Origin: Chryseobacterium gleum
GTDB taxonomy: Bacteria > Bacteroidota > Bacteroidia > Flavobacteriales_F > PHOS-HE28
DNA length: 45,569 nucleotides
NCBI GenBank assembly: GCA_945872795.1
Contig: CAMCAZ010000026.1
Span: 1 to 45,569 of the forward strand
Reading direction: 5' to 3'
In this document: one piece after another, positions 1 through 10,192 of the stretch
Numbering within the stretch: position 1 is the stretch's first letter
Layout: each line of letters begins with the position of its first letter
Program-made: the position numbers and the translations under genes
The notes under the pieces: generated by a model
The model's database searches: none
Told to the model about the DNA's origin: nothing
The model's input: the letters and a program-made list of their open reading frames with translations, nothing else

Positions 1-3219
<3,219 letters not shown>

Positions 3220-3221
3220 TG

Positions 3222-3764
3222 ATGGGCGGTTCTGATGATTTGGGCGTGCCGGTTCGCAGAGCCTCACCGTCGCGCTTTCCGCTGCAACTCCGCGCCCGGA
3301 TTACCGGGCTTGCGGGATTTCCGCTTCAATCGCTCACGCGAGGCTCCCGTTCGCTAATCACATTTCTTTTTGGGACTGTTGTCCTGTTCTCCGGGTGCAG
3401 CACCGATAGTGGTTCGTCCACCGAAAACAGCGACCGTGTTGATGAGGCCAAAGCACCTATTGGAAATAGTTGCGCTGATCTTCAGACGTCATTCACCTCC
3501 TACACCGAGGCGATGGATCGAATCCGGTCGGCGTCCTTCCGCATCGCCGAAGAACAGAACACGGATGAAAGCTCATGGGTCCGAGGTTCCGAGTTCTACA
3601 GTTGCGATGGCGCAACCGGATTCTTCATCCTCCGCACCGATGACCGGGACTACATCCACGTTGACGTGCCAGTTGCAGTGTGGCAGGGGTTCAAAGAAGC
3701 CTCATCGTTCGGGAGCTTCTACAATATGAACATCAAGAGGCGCTATCGCCTCGTCTTGAACTGA
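3222..3764 (+). CDS. KTSC-domain protein, possible lipoprotein with repeat-derived N-terminus
   Basis: The C-terminal ~75 residues resemble the KTSC domain (from about FYSCDGATGFFILRTDDRDY to SFGSFYNMNIKRRYRLVL), a small domain often found alone or beside nucleic-acid enzymes; its function is not established. Before it lies a lipobox-like hydrophobic stretch, ITFLFGTVVLFSGC, with the Cys at codon 59 if ATG 3222 is used. The start is a problem. No ATG, GTG or TTG occurs between GTG 3246 and the hydrophobic stretch, and bases 3243-3346, which would encode an Arg-rich leader, are a dispersed repeat. ATGs at 3216, 3219 and 3222 overlap or abut the end of the mutase gene. Either the protein has an unusually long n-region, or the repeat displaced the original start. 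It overlaps the next gene as TGATG and is the first gene of a three-gene cassette. Domain fairly sure, start unsure. Confidence 0.6.
   Translation: MGGSDDLGVPVRRASPSRFPLQLRARITGLAGFPLQSLTRGSRSLITFLFGTVVLFSGCSTDSGSSTENSDRVDEAKAPIGNSCADLQTSFTSYTEAMDRIRSASFRIAEEQNTDESSWVRGSEFYSCDGATGFFILRTDDRDYIHVDVPVAVWQGFKEASSFGSFYNMNIKRRYRLVLN
3243..3346 (+). repeat. Dispersed repeat, left copy flanking the AbiV cassette
   Basis: It begins GGGCGTGCC and contains CTTGCGGGATTTCCGCTTCA followed by ATCGCTCACGCGAGG. A related sequence occurs in the opposite orientation at about 5606-5721 and shares the GGGCGTGCC end, the TTCCGCTTCAATC core and a CACG(c)GAGG end. From memory, similar TTTCCGCTTCAATC-type repeats are scattered in Bacteroidota genomes; that is recollection, not a search result. 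The copy is in frame with the KTSC gene. Confidence 0.7.
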
Positions 3765-4879
3765 TGCCATTACATTCGACACACATGAAGCGCATCGTTG
3801 CCAAAGAGTTCCTGCTGCTTGTCGGCTGCGTTGTGGTCGTGTTACTCGTAGCGCTTGTGGGTTGGACACGCAACGTCTGGCTGAGCCAACGCATCCACAA
3901 CATCAGAAGTGAGCATGCAGAGCAATTAATGGTTCTAGATTCCCTCCGGGCAGAAACTGATTCTGTTTCCCTCAATTTCATCGAACTGTTCGACACTGCC
4001 TTTGTGCACGGGCACCCAGATGTATTCATTGGCCAACGCCCTTTGCATATTGGTTCTGGGTCCTATTCAATGGACGACCTGCTCAGCGATTTCAGTCGAA
4101 TCTATCTCGCGTGCTTGTTCAACACCCTCAGAGAAACCGGCTACTATTCTCAGTCGAGAATGGAAGAACTGACCGTAGCTAGTCGGATGAAATCTCGAAT
4201 GGCAAATCCAATTTTGAAGGAAGCGCGACGAAACTGGGCAGGACTTGAAGAACCGCCAATTGAGGTTAAAACACCTGATGGCATCGTCATCGGCTTTCCA
4301 TCCTCGATGGGTCGGATTGATATGGCCGATGTCATGGGTATGCTCTACGCGAACCCTACGAAAGGGAGACCTCGGAATTTGCTTCATCGTGAATCACATG
4401 ACCCTAGGCGCTCCAGCAGTGCAGTCTTGTTGGATGCGTTGTTACTGAATGAACACCAAGGTCTCGGAGAGATTGTCAGCGCCGCTTACTCGACTGTGGG
4501 CGATTCGGTGTCTTACCAGATGGCATTGGCCTTTTCGAAGACCGTCATGCACGAATCGCCTGCACATGAGAATCTGCGTAACGCATATGACCACTTGGCA
4601 CAACGCAACGTGCTTATCTGCGCCTTCGATGAGTTGCTCTACACTCTCCAGCGCAAGCCGGTGCCGCCAACGCAAGAAGCGTTGGATGCGCTCGCGACAC
4701 AGAGAGCAACCGTGGACGAGTTACGCAAGGAAGAGAATGACGCTCGGACTAGCCTGTGGAGCGGGGCCAAGCAATGGGCAGTGGTGAAGTGGGCCGCGAT
4801 CGTGCTGCTCGTATTGGTCTATCCGTTGCGCTTGCTCGTTCTGGGAACACGCTGGGCATTGCGCACATTGAGATCGTAA
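3764..4879 (+). CDS. Membrane-anchored protein of unknown function, partner of AbiV-like gene
   Basis: I do not recognise a family. With the ATG at 3764 the protein has 371 residues; that ATG overlaps the upstream TGA as TGATG, which favours translational coupling. ATG 3785 (MKRIVAKEF) is an equally plausible start. One hydrophobic segment lies near the N-terminus (about residues 15-34, LLLVGCVVVVLLVALVGW). A probable second one lies at the extreme C-terminus (about 340-365, WAAIVLLVLVYPLRLLVLG). Between them is a ~300-residue, mainly helical-looking soluble region with no catalytic motif I can name. A short coiled-coil-like stretch (ATQRATVDELRKEENDAR) precedes the C-terminal segment. Base composition is clearly less GC-rich than the mutase upstream or hipA downstream. 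Its stop overlaps the AbiV-like start as TAATG, so the two proteins are probably made together, perhaps as a membrane sensor or anchor for the HEPN protein (inference). Confidence 0.8.
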   Translation: MPLHSTHMKRIVAKEFLLLVGCVVVVLLVALVGWTRNVWLSQRIHNIRSEHAEQLMVLDSLRAETDSVSLNFIELFDTAFVHGHPDVFIGQRPLHIGSGSYSMDDLLSDFSRIYLACLFNTLRETGYYSQSRMEELTVASRMKSRMANPILKEARRNWAGLEEPPIEVKTPDGIVIGFPSSMGRIDMADVMGMLYANPTKGRPRNLLHRESHDPRRSSSAVLLDALLLNEHQGLGEIVSAAYSTVGDSVSYQMALAFSKTVMHESPAHENLRNAYDHLAQRNVLICAFDELLYTLQRKPVPPTQEALDALATQRATVDELRKEENDARTSLWSGAKQWAVVKWAAIVLLVLVYPLRLLVLGTRWALRTLRS

Positions 4880-5565
4880 TGGCCAAGTTGAAGGAGGTCC
4901 AACACTGGGGTTCGCTTTCCGCAGAGAAGGTGGCCGAAGGCGTGAATGCCGCCTTCGGTAACGCTCAGGAGCTATACGATGAGGCAGAGATCCTTTTCAA
5001 ACAAGGGCGCTTCGCTCGTGCTGCATCACTGGCCGTTCTGAGTATCGAGGAGGTCGGCAAAGTGTTCTTACTTCCACTGCTACTGACCACGACCAACAAG
5101 CAGGACCTAAGGCTCATCTGGAAGGGATACCGGAATCACAAGCACAAGAATAATCATGTGCATCTGCAAATGACCAAGGGTGCCCTACAACCACTTACTC
5201 GGCACTCTGTTGCCCCTGCCGCATCAATTGACAAGTGGAGCGATGGGTTGGATGATATTAAGCAACTGGGCTTCTACACTGACTGCACAACCACTAAGGA
5301 TTGGGGTATACCGTCGGATGCGATCAAAGAGGCCGGTGCAGCACAAGTCATGAAGATTGCCGCGAACAGCCTAACCAAGTATCGCGGCTTGGATTCGTTT
5401 GGTTCCGTTCCCTTTTGGGAGATATGGAGTAAGCACATGATCGGCATGATTGACATGACCGAAGACCAGAAGCACGCAGCCTTCATTGCCGTCTTCGACG
5501 AAGCTGAGAAGAGTGTGCTTATCGAGTCTGGTTCCCGTGACGCAATGGAGGCCTTCCTCAAATGA
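4879..5565 (+). CDS. AbiV family HEPN protein (abortive infection)
   Basis: The 228-residue protein resembles AbiV-family HEPN proteins. The N-terminal half has the pattern DEAEILFKQGRFARAASLAV then LSIEEVGKVFLL (about residues 34-66), and further on WKGYRNHKHKNNH (about 81-93). AbiV proteins protect lactococci from phage by shutting down translation of phage products. HEPN proteins are often RNases, but the usual R-x4-6-H spacing is not exact here, so nuclease activity is not shown. The start is ATG 4879, overlapping the previous stop by one base (TAATG); an upstream in-frame ATG at 4756 lies inside the preceding gene and is unlikely. It is the last gene of the cassette, and an inverted copy of the repeat found before the cassette follows it. 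Confident in the HEPN/AbiV assignment, less so in an anti-phage role. Confidence 0.8.
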   Translation: MAKLKEVQHWGSLSAEKVAEGVNAAFGNAQELYDEAEILFKQGRFARAASLAVLSIEEVGKVFLLPLLLTTTNKQDLRLIWKGYRNHKHKNNHVHLQMTKGALQPLTRHSVAPAASIDKWSDGLDDIKQLGFYTDCTTTKDWGIPSDAIKEAGAAQVMKIAANSLTKYRGLDSFGSVPFWEIWSKHMIGMIDMTEDQKHAAFIAVFDEAEKSVLIESGSRDAMEAFLK

Positions 5566-5605
5566 ACTGACGCTTTCGCCGTGTGCTTGAGTTGTGCATT
5601 CCTCG

Positions 5606-5721
5606 TGACGGATTGAAGCGGAAAGCCCGCAAGCGAGGAGCCCGGCTCGAGGCCTTGATGACGAGTGCGGACTTGAAGCGAAGAGCCGGACCCGGCTGCT
5701 CTTGAGCCGGGGCACGCCCTC
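5606..5721 (-). repeat. Dispersed repeat, right copy (inverted) flanking the AbiV cassette
   Basis: Read on the minus strand it starts GGGCGTGCC, contains CTTCGCTTCAAGTCCGC, then CTTGCGGGCTTTCCGCTTCA, and ends CGTCACGAGG. These blocks match the copy at 3243-3346 in the same order, with the middle more diverged. Together the copies bracket the three-gene cassette in inverted orientation. Confidence 0.7.
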
Positions 5722-5726
5722 CTGCC

Positions 5727-5820
5727 GATCAGACGATCGGGCGATCAGAGAATCAGACGATGGGCCACCTGACCTGCCCCCGGCATTCGATCTTCTGATC
5801 GTCCCACCATCTGATCCCCG
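5727..5820. repeat. Imperfect hairpin repeat built of GATCAGA units
   Basis: The left half carries GATCAGACGATCGGGCGATC and further AATCAGACGATGGG units. The right half carries the complement-like CGATCTTCTGATCGTCCCAC and CATCTGATCCCCG. The halves pair imperfectly around a C-rich loop. It may act as a terminator for the AbiV cassette or be a palindromic mobile repeat; no T-run follows. Confidence 0.55.
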
Positions 5821-5830
5821 TTCATCATTA

Positions 5831-5887
5831 GATGCTCGTACGCATCATTATTAGACGTTTGTTCATACTTTGATGCTCTTGGGCATC
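5831..5887. promoter_or_regulatory. Paired palindromic operators of hipBA
   Basis: GATGC-N6-GCATC occurs twice, at 5831-5846 (spacer TCGTAC) and 5872-5887 (spacer TCTTGG). The starts are 41 bp apart, about four helical turns, so both sites face the same side of the DNA. A further half site GCATC lies at 5938-5942. HipB proteins are known to repress their own operon by binding paired palindromes; the E. coli sites differ in sequence. Assignment to this HipB is inference from position. Confidence 0.7.
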
Positions 5888-5919
5888 GTTGGGATGGAAC
5901 GCACCGCTGGAAGAATGCG

Positions 5920-5927
5920 TATATTTG
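5920..5927 (+). promoter_or_regulatory. Promoter -7 box of hipBA
   Basis: TATATTTG fits the Bacteroidota -7 consensus TAnnTTTG exactly. It lies 41 nt before the hipB start and just downstream of the second operator palindrome, so a repressor there could block transcription. Confidence 0.6.
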
Positions 5928-5968
5928 TGGCGTGAACGCATCGTTAATGAACTGATACGCTGTTTACG

Positions 5969-6334
5969 ATGGCTACAAGCAACATCTACTGGCAAGGCCT
6001 GAGCGACACCCAGGCGGTGGAGCAACTGGGCACGGAACTGCGGCGCATGCGGCTGGAGCGCAACCTGAGCCAAGCCGAGGTGGCCACCCGCGCCGGCCTG
6101 GACCGCACCACCGTGGTGAAGCTGGAGGCCGGTAGGGCCGCCACCCTGCTCACCGTGGTGCAGGTGCTGCGCGCCATCGGGCGGCTGGAGGTGCTCGATG
6201 GCTTCCACCAGGAGCCGCAGCCCACGCCCTACATGCTGGTGGAGGCGCAGGAGAAATACCTGAAGAAGCAACGCAAGCGCGCCGGGCGTAAGAAGCCCGC
6301 AGTGGTGCCGCCCAAACCCAAGAGCACATGGTAA
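5969..6334 (+). CDS. hipB: HipB-type antitoxin, XRE-family HTH regulator
   Basis: The 121-residue protein has a helix-turn-helix of the XRE/Cro type at about residues 20-75 (LRRMRLERNLSQAEVATRAG, then LDRTTVVKLEAG). It is followed by a basic C-terminal tail (KKQRKRAGRKKPAVV). HipB neutralises the HipA kinase and represses the operon. The gene overlaps hipA by 7 bases, typical for antitoxin-toxin pairs. The operator palindromes and the promoter box lie directly upstream. It is longer than E. coli HipB; the basic tail may contact DNA or HipA. Start ATG 5969 is the first codon that keeps the whole HTH. Confidence 0.9.
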   Translation: MATSNIYWQGLSDTQAVEQLGTELRRMRLERNLSQAEVATRAGLDRTTVVKLEAGRAATLLTVVQVLRAIGRLEVLDGFHQEPQPTPYMLVEAQEKYLKKQRKRAGRKKPAVVPPKPKSTW

Positions 6335-7638
6335 CGCACGCCAAGGTGACCCTGTGGGGCCAGGTGGTGGGCGTGGTGGTGTGGGACGACCAGCTGCAAC
6401 GCGCCACCTTCCAATTCGACCGCGCATTCACGCAGAGCGGGCTGGACGTGGCGCCGATCATGATGCCGCTGGCCCAGGCGCGCGGAGGCGACGAGGTGTT
6501 CAGCTTCGGCGATGTACGCGACGAGACCTTCCGCGGGCTGCCGGGCCTGCTGGCCGACAGCCTGCCCGACCGCTTCGGCGAGCAGATCCTGAACGCGTGG
6601 CTGGCCACCCAGCGGCGCACGCCCGGCAGTGCCAACCCCGTGGAACGCCTCTGCTACACCGGTCGCCGCGGTATGGGCGCGCTGGAGTTCGAGCCGGCCC
6701 ACAACGACTGGGAGGCGAGCAGCGATGCACTGGAGGTGGAGGAGCTGGTGCGCGTGGCCAACAACGTGCTGTACCAACGCGAAGCCTTCGCCACGAACAA
6801 GAGGAAGGGCCGCGCCGAAGCCTTGCTGGACATCCTGCAGGTGGGCACTTCGGCCGGCGGCGCGCGGGCCAAGGCGATCGTGGCCTTCAACGCGGAGACC
6901 GGCGAGGTGCGCAGTGGCCAGATCGACGGGCTGCCAGGCTTCACCTATTGCCTGATCAAGTTCGACGGGGTGACCAACGAGAAGCTCGGTGACCCCAAGG
7001 GCTACGGCCGCATCGAGTATGCCTACCACCTGATGGCGCGGGCCTGCGGTGTGGAGATGATGCCTTGTCGCCTGCTGGAAGAGCGCGGTCGCGCGCACTT
7101 CCTCACCCAACGCTTCGACCGCGTGCGCGATGCGGAAGGCACGGTGCACAAGCTGCACATGGCCACGCTCTGCGGCATCGCGCACATGGACTACAACCAG
7201 CCGCTCGCGCACAGCTACGAGCAGGCCTTCCAGGTGATGCGGCTGCTGGGCCTGCCCTACCCGGCCGCGGTGGAGCTGTTCCGCCGCATGTGCTTCAACG
7301 TGGTGGCCATGAACCGCGACGACCACACGAAGAACATCAGCTTCCTGATGGACCCGCAGGGCGACTGGCACCTGGCACCGGCCTACGACGTGACCTACGC
7401 CTACCACCCGGAAAGCCTGTGGCTACGGCAGCACCAGATGAGCGTGAACGGCAAGCGCACGGACATCACCCGCGAGGACCTGCTGACCGTGGCGAAGGCC
7501 ATGAACATCAAGAAGGCCGCGGCGATCATCGACGAGATGAAGGCCGGCGTGCGGAAGTGGAAGTCCTTTGCAAAGCAGGCGGCGATGCCCACGAAGCAGG
7601 TGGAAATGATCGGAAGGATGCACCAGGTGCGGATCTGA
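6328..7638 (+). CDS. hipA: HipA-type serine/threonine kinase toxin
   Basis: HipA toxins are kinases; the E. coli enzyme phosphorylates glutamyl-tRNA synthetase, halting translation and causing persistence. The 436-residue length is normal. An N-terminal HipA_N-like region (VTLWGQVVGVVVWD to about residue 110, with LPGLLADSLPDRFG) precedes the kinase core. Visible motifs are the Gly-rich phosphate loop GTSAGGARAK (about 173-182), the catalytic loop NRDDHTKN (329-336; D331 and N336 correspond to the usual catalytic Asp and metal-binding Asn), and AYD with D354 as second metal ligand. All key residues are present, so the toxin should be active. The target in this organism is unknown. It is translated from an ATG overlapping the hipB stop, and no further gene follows for 234 bp. 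Confidence 0.93.
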   Translation: MVTHAKVTLWGQVVGVVVWDDQLQRATFQFDRAFTQSGLDVAPIMMPLAQARGGDEVFSFGDVRDETFRGLPGLLADSLPDRFGEQILNAWLATQRRTPGSANPVERLCYTGRRGMGALEFEPAHNDWEASSDALEVEELVRVANNVLYQREAFATNKRKGRAEALLDILQVGTSAGGARAKAIVAFNAETGEVRSGQIDGLPGFTYCLIKFDGVTNEKLGDPKGYGRIEYAYHLMARACGVEMMPCRLLEERGRAHFLTQRFDRVRDAEGTVHKLHMATLCGIAHMDYNQPLAHSYEQAFQVMRLLGLPYPAAVELFRRMCFNVVAMNRDDHTKNISFLMDPQGDWHLAPAYDVTYAYHPESLWLRQHQMSVNGKRTDITREDLLTVAKAMNIKKAAAIIDEMKAGVRKWKSFAKQAAMPTKQVEMIGRMHQVRI

Positions 7639-7872
7639 CCGCGGGCAGGTATTGGCTCGTTCCCAACGTGTTCAAGTAAGCGCATGGCGAGCACGCTTAT
7701 GCAGTGTGGCAAGGAGACCGATGCTGTGTACCGGAATCATGAACAACCACGCGGAGATGCCGCACCACCACGCAAGCCGAATTATAGCGGTGCGATATCA
7801 AAGACCCGCATGGATGTCACCTATCTTGTAACGCTCTCCGGCGGCCTCACTTTATCCCGGCGAGGCCTCATC

Positions 7873-8280
7873 ATGCAACCCATCCACCTCCTCGGACTTT
7901 CGCTACTGGTCACTCTCTCCGCCTGCACCCAACAGCAGGAGAACGCTACGGACACCGCCACCTCGACCACAGCACCGACCACCTCGGCACCCATGGATGC
8001 TCAAGCGCCTTCGGCCAGCACAAGCGCGGTGACGGACCCGAACCCGCCACACGGCGAACCTGGTCATCGATGCGAGATACCCGTGGGCGCCTCACTATCG
8101 GGAACACCACCTTCGTCGGGTCCGGTGGACCAGATACCGACCACGCAACAGATCACCATGCCTCAAATGGGCACCCAACCCGCTACCGGGGCAAGCCTTA
8201 CCCCTACTGGCATGAACCCACCCCATGGTGAGCCCGGTCATGATTGCGCTGTTGCAGTGGGAAGCCCGCTACCGAAGTAG
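7873..8280 (+). CDS. Small lipoprotein with duplicated NPPHGEPGH-Cys motif
   Basis: The 135-residue protein has a lipoprotein signal (MQPIHLLGLSLLVTLSAC, Cys 18) and a Thr/Ser/Ala/Gln-rich linker. Two copies of a motif follow: NPPHGEPGHRCEIPVGASL in the middle and NPPHGEPGHDCAVAVGSPL at the C-terminus. I recall NPPHG-PGHRC-type sequences in uncharacterised Bacteroidota proteins. The closely spaced His and Cys residues suggest metal or haem binding, which is unproven. ATG 7873 is chosen because it starts a standard signal peptide; ATG 7810 is in frame but would give a long leader. It stands alone, facing a convergent minus-strand gene. Confidence 0.8.
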   Translation: MQPIHLLGLSLLVTLSACTQQQENATDTATSTTAPTTSAPMDAQAPSASTSAVTDPNPPHGEPGHRCEIPVGASLSGTPPSSGPVDQIPTTQQITMPQMGTQPATGASLTPTGMNPPHGEPGHDCAVAVGSPLPK

Positions 8281-8313
8281 TGTAGAGCGCTCAACTTCAA
8301 GCATACGACCGGC

Positions 8314-8997
8314 TCAGGGCCTTGTCGCGAACCAGAGATGGTGCTTGGTCCCCTTGTCGCGGTGTGCGAACACCTTTTGCTCCTCCACCCGGAATCCGGC
8401 CATTCCCACGCGGCGTGTGAACGCTGCATTGGGATCGGTGGACCAGACCGCCAGAACGCCTCTTGGGCTCAGCGCATCATAGGCGGAGCGAAGGCCGCGG
8501 TGCGAATACAGACGGTTGTTGCGGGCCTGGGTGAGGCCTTCGGGACCGTTGTCCGTGTCAAGGAGAATGGCGTCGTAGGTACCCTTGCCGGCTCGGATCA
8601 GTTCAAGAACGTCGCCGTTATGGACCACCGTGCGTGGGTCGTTCAAAGGCATGCCGGAGCGCTCGCCCATCGGACCTTGGTTCCACTTGATCACCTCGGG
8701 GACCAGTTCGGCCACCACGACCTTGCCCTGGTCGCCGACAAGGCGGAGCACCGTGGCCAGCGTGAAGCCCATCCCCAGCCCGCCGATCAGTACTCGGGCG
8801 GTGGCCGGTGACTTCAGCTTGGAAAGCGCCAGCTCGGCCAAGGCATCCTCCGAACCATGCAGGGCGGTGGACATCAGTTCACCGGCGATACCGACGACTT
8901 CGATGGAGAACTCGTCGTTCCGCTGATACAACAGGAGCTCACCCCCATTGTCAGGTATCAGCGCCCGGTCCAGGAGCTTATTGATCCGAATTTTCAT
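8314..8997 (-). CDS. Spermidine-synthase-like methyltransferase-fold protein
   Basis: The 227-residue protein has a Rossmann fold with a glycine-rich nucleotide loop GGLGMGFTL (residues 72-80) and an acidic residue at the end of the next strand (VVVAELVPEV). NGDVLELI and YDAILLDTDNGPEGL follow. This is the layout of spermidine-synthase-like proteins. The residues that define true aminopropyltransferases cannot be confirmed by eye, so the substrate is open; it may be an S-adenosylmethionine-dependent enzyme of another kind. It is a single gene, convergent with the lipoprotein gene, with the SRPBCC gene upstream on the same strand. Confidence 0.8.
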   Translation of the reverse strand: MKIRINKLLDRALIPDNGGELLLYQRNDEFSIEVVGIAGELMSTALHGSEDALAELALSKLKSPATARVLIGGLGMGFTLATVLRLVGDQGKVVVAELVPEVIKWNQGPMGERSGMPLNDPRTVVHNGDVLELIRAGKGTYDAILLDTDNGPEGLTQARNNRLYSHRGLRSAYDALSPRGVLAVWSTDPNAAFTRRVGMAGFRVEEQKVFAHRDKGTKHHLWFATRP

Positions 8998-9119
8998 GTG
9001 TGGCGTCGCTCAGGATGGGCGCAAGGTCGGCATGTTCCGGGGAAGTGGGCAGGAAACTCCCCACAGGTGCTCCTCCTATCGCACACCGAGCCTCCGGAAA
9101 AGCTCTACTGTTCCGCCGA

Positions 9120-9587
9120 TCAGGCGGCCATCGCTCCTTGCTGCTCCTCGGCCGTCCGCTTCAAACCGACCAATGCCTCCACCCACTGTTTGCCCGCTTC
9201 ACGCGCACGACGTACATCCTGTGGCAGGCCTGCGAAATCGCCCTGCCAGAGTTGAATGCGCGTCCGGCCATCGCGCTCCACCTCCATGGAGATATCCACC
9301 GTGGTGTAGCTGGCAGGTTCGTCGGGCAGGCCCCCGTCCAGTTCCAGAACGGTGTAACGCAGGCGCTGCTCGTTCAATGCGGTCATCACGATGCCTTGGG
9401 CACGGATGTTCTCCTGACCCTCGGTGAGGTCCACCCACTGGAGGGGCGCACCACGCTCCCAGCGGCTTCGGGCCTGCAACCCCTCCCGGTACAATTTCGT
9501 CAATTGCGGATCCGTCAAAGCCTTCCAGATCACGGCCGGGGACGCATCCACCAGCAGGGTAAGTTGTACGGTCGTTACTCGTTCCAT
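9120..9587 (-). CDS. SRPBCC/AHSA1-like domain protein
   Basis: The 155-residue protein has the pattern of the START-like (SRPBCC, AHSA1-type) fold. An N-terminal strand and helix (TVQLTLLVDASPAVIWKALT), a long set of strands with LQWVDLTEGQENIRAQGIV, and a C-terminal helix (VRRAREAGKQWVEALVGLK) are visible. Such domains form a hydrophobic pocket; the ligand here is unknown. ATG 9587 (MERVTT) is preferred over the ATG at 9617, which adds ten residues with no fold contribution. Its neighbours on the same strand are the Nudix gene upstream and the SpeE-like gene downstream, with gaps of 104 and 122 bp. Confidence 0.75.
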   Translation of the reverse strand: MERVTTVQLTLLVDASPAVIWKALTDPQLTKLYREGLQARSRWERGAPLQWVDLTEGQENIRAQGIVMTALNEQRLRYTVLELDGGLPDEPASYTTVDISMEVERDGRTRIQLWQGDFAGLPQDVRRAREAGKQWVEALVGLKRTAEEQQGAMAA

Positions 9588-9691
9588 GATAAGCGAACAA
9601 CGCATAATCCGTGCCATTGGTGTGTTCAGGTCAGCCTGTCACCCTGCTGTACTGGGAAGCCCAAACACCCGGTCCGGGTTACGGCGCGACC

Positions 9692-10096
9692 CTATTGGCC
9701 TCGGAAAACCTGGAGGATGGCCGCGTGATCGAAACCCATGGACACCTGCTCTCCGGACGCCAGCCATCGATGCGCAGGGGCCTCTTCCGTGGCAATGACC
9801 TCGCCTCCGGTGATCCGCACATGGAACGCCAAGCTCACGAAGGAACCGCGTGGGTCCCGACCCGGCGTTGAGAAAACACCGATCAGCCGCACAACCTCCA
9901 CGGTCAGCCCCAATTCCTCCCGCACCTCCCGCACCACGGCCTCCTCCACGGTCTCCCCCGGGTCCACCAGCCCACCGGGCAAGACCCAGGAGCCTCGGAA
10001 GGGCTCGGTTCCCCGTTCCATCAACAGGATCCGCCCGTGATGATCCGTGATGACCGCATCGACGGTCAAAACAACGCGTGAGGAGCTGTGCGCCAT
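9692..10096 (-). CDS. Nudix hydrolase
   Basis: The 134-residue protein carries a full Nudix box GGLVDPGETVEEAVVREVRE followed by ELGL (residues 41-64), matching Gx5Ex7REUxEExGU with all metal-binding glutamates. Nudix enzymes cleave nucleoside diphosphates linked to another group. The N-terminal strand (VVLTVDAVITDHHGRILLME) and an ADP-ribose-pyrophosphatase-like size fit a house-cleaning or NAD-related role; the substrate cannot be read from the sequence. A promoter box lies only 4 nt before the ATG, suggesting leaderless transcription. It is divergent from the ABC exporter gene. Confidence 0.9.
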   Translation of the reverse strand: MAHSSSRVVLTVDAVITDHHGRILLMERGTEPFRGSWVLPGGLVDPGETVEEAVVREVREELGLTVEVVRLIGVFSTPGRDPRGSFVSLAFHVRITGGEVIATEEAPAHRWLASGEQVSMGFDHAAILQVFRGQ

Positions 10097-10100
10097 GGCG

Positions 10101-10108
10101 GAAAGATA
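10101..10108 (-). promoter_or_regulatory. -7 box of the Nudix gene, start-proximal
   Basis: Minus-strand TATCTTTC resembles the Bacteroidota box TAnnTTTG. Only four bases separate it from the ATG at 10096, so transcription should begin at or very near the start codon. Confidence 0.5.
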
Positions 10109-10192
10109 CCTTGGGGCGACTGACGATCCGTCCGCTCGCTTCGCTGTGGCCCGCCACTTGCCTTAGGCGGCGCATTCATCCCGTTATCGCCC

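Larger units (their letters stand above)
5566..5968. other. 403-bp intergenic region between AbiV-like gene and hipB
   Basis: No gene is visible. In order it holds the inverted copy of the dispersed repeat (about 5606-5721), a hairpin-forming repeat (5727-5820), two matched palindromes (5831-5846, 5872-5887) and a promoter -7 box (5920-5927) for hipBA. Confidence 0.8.
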
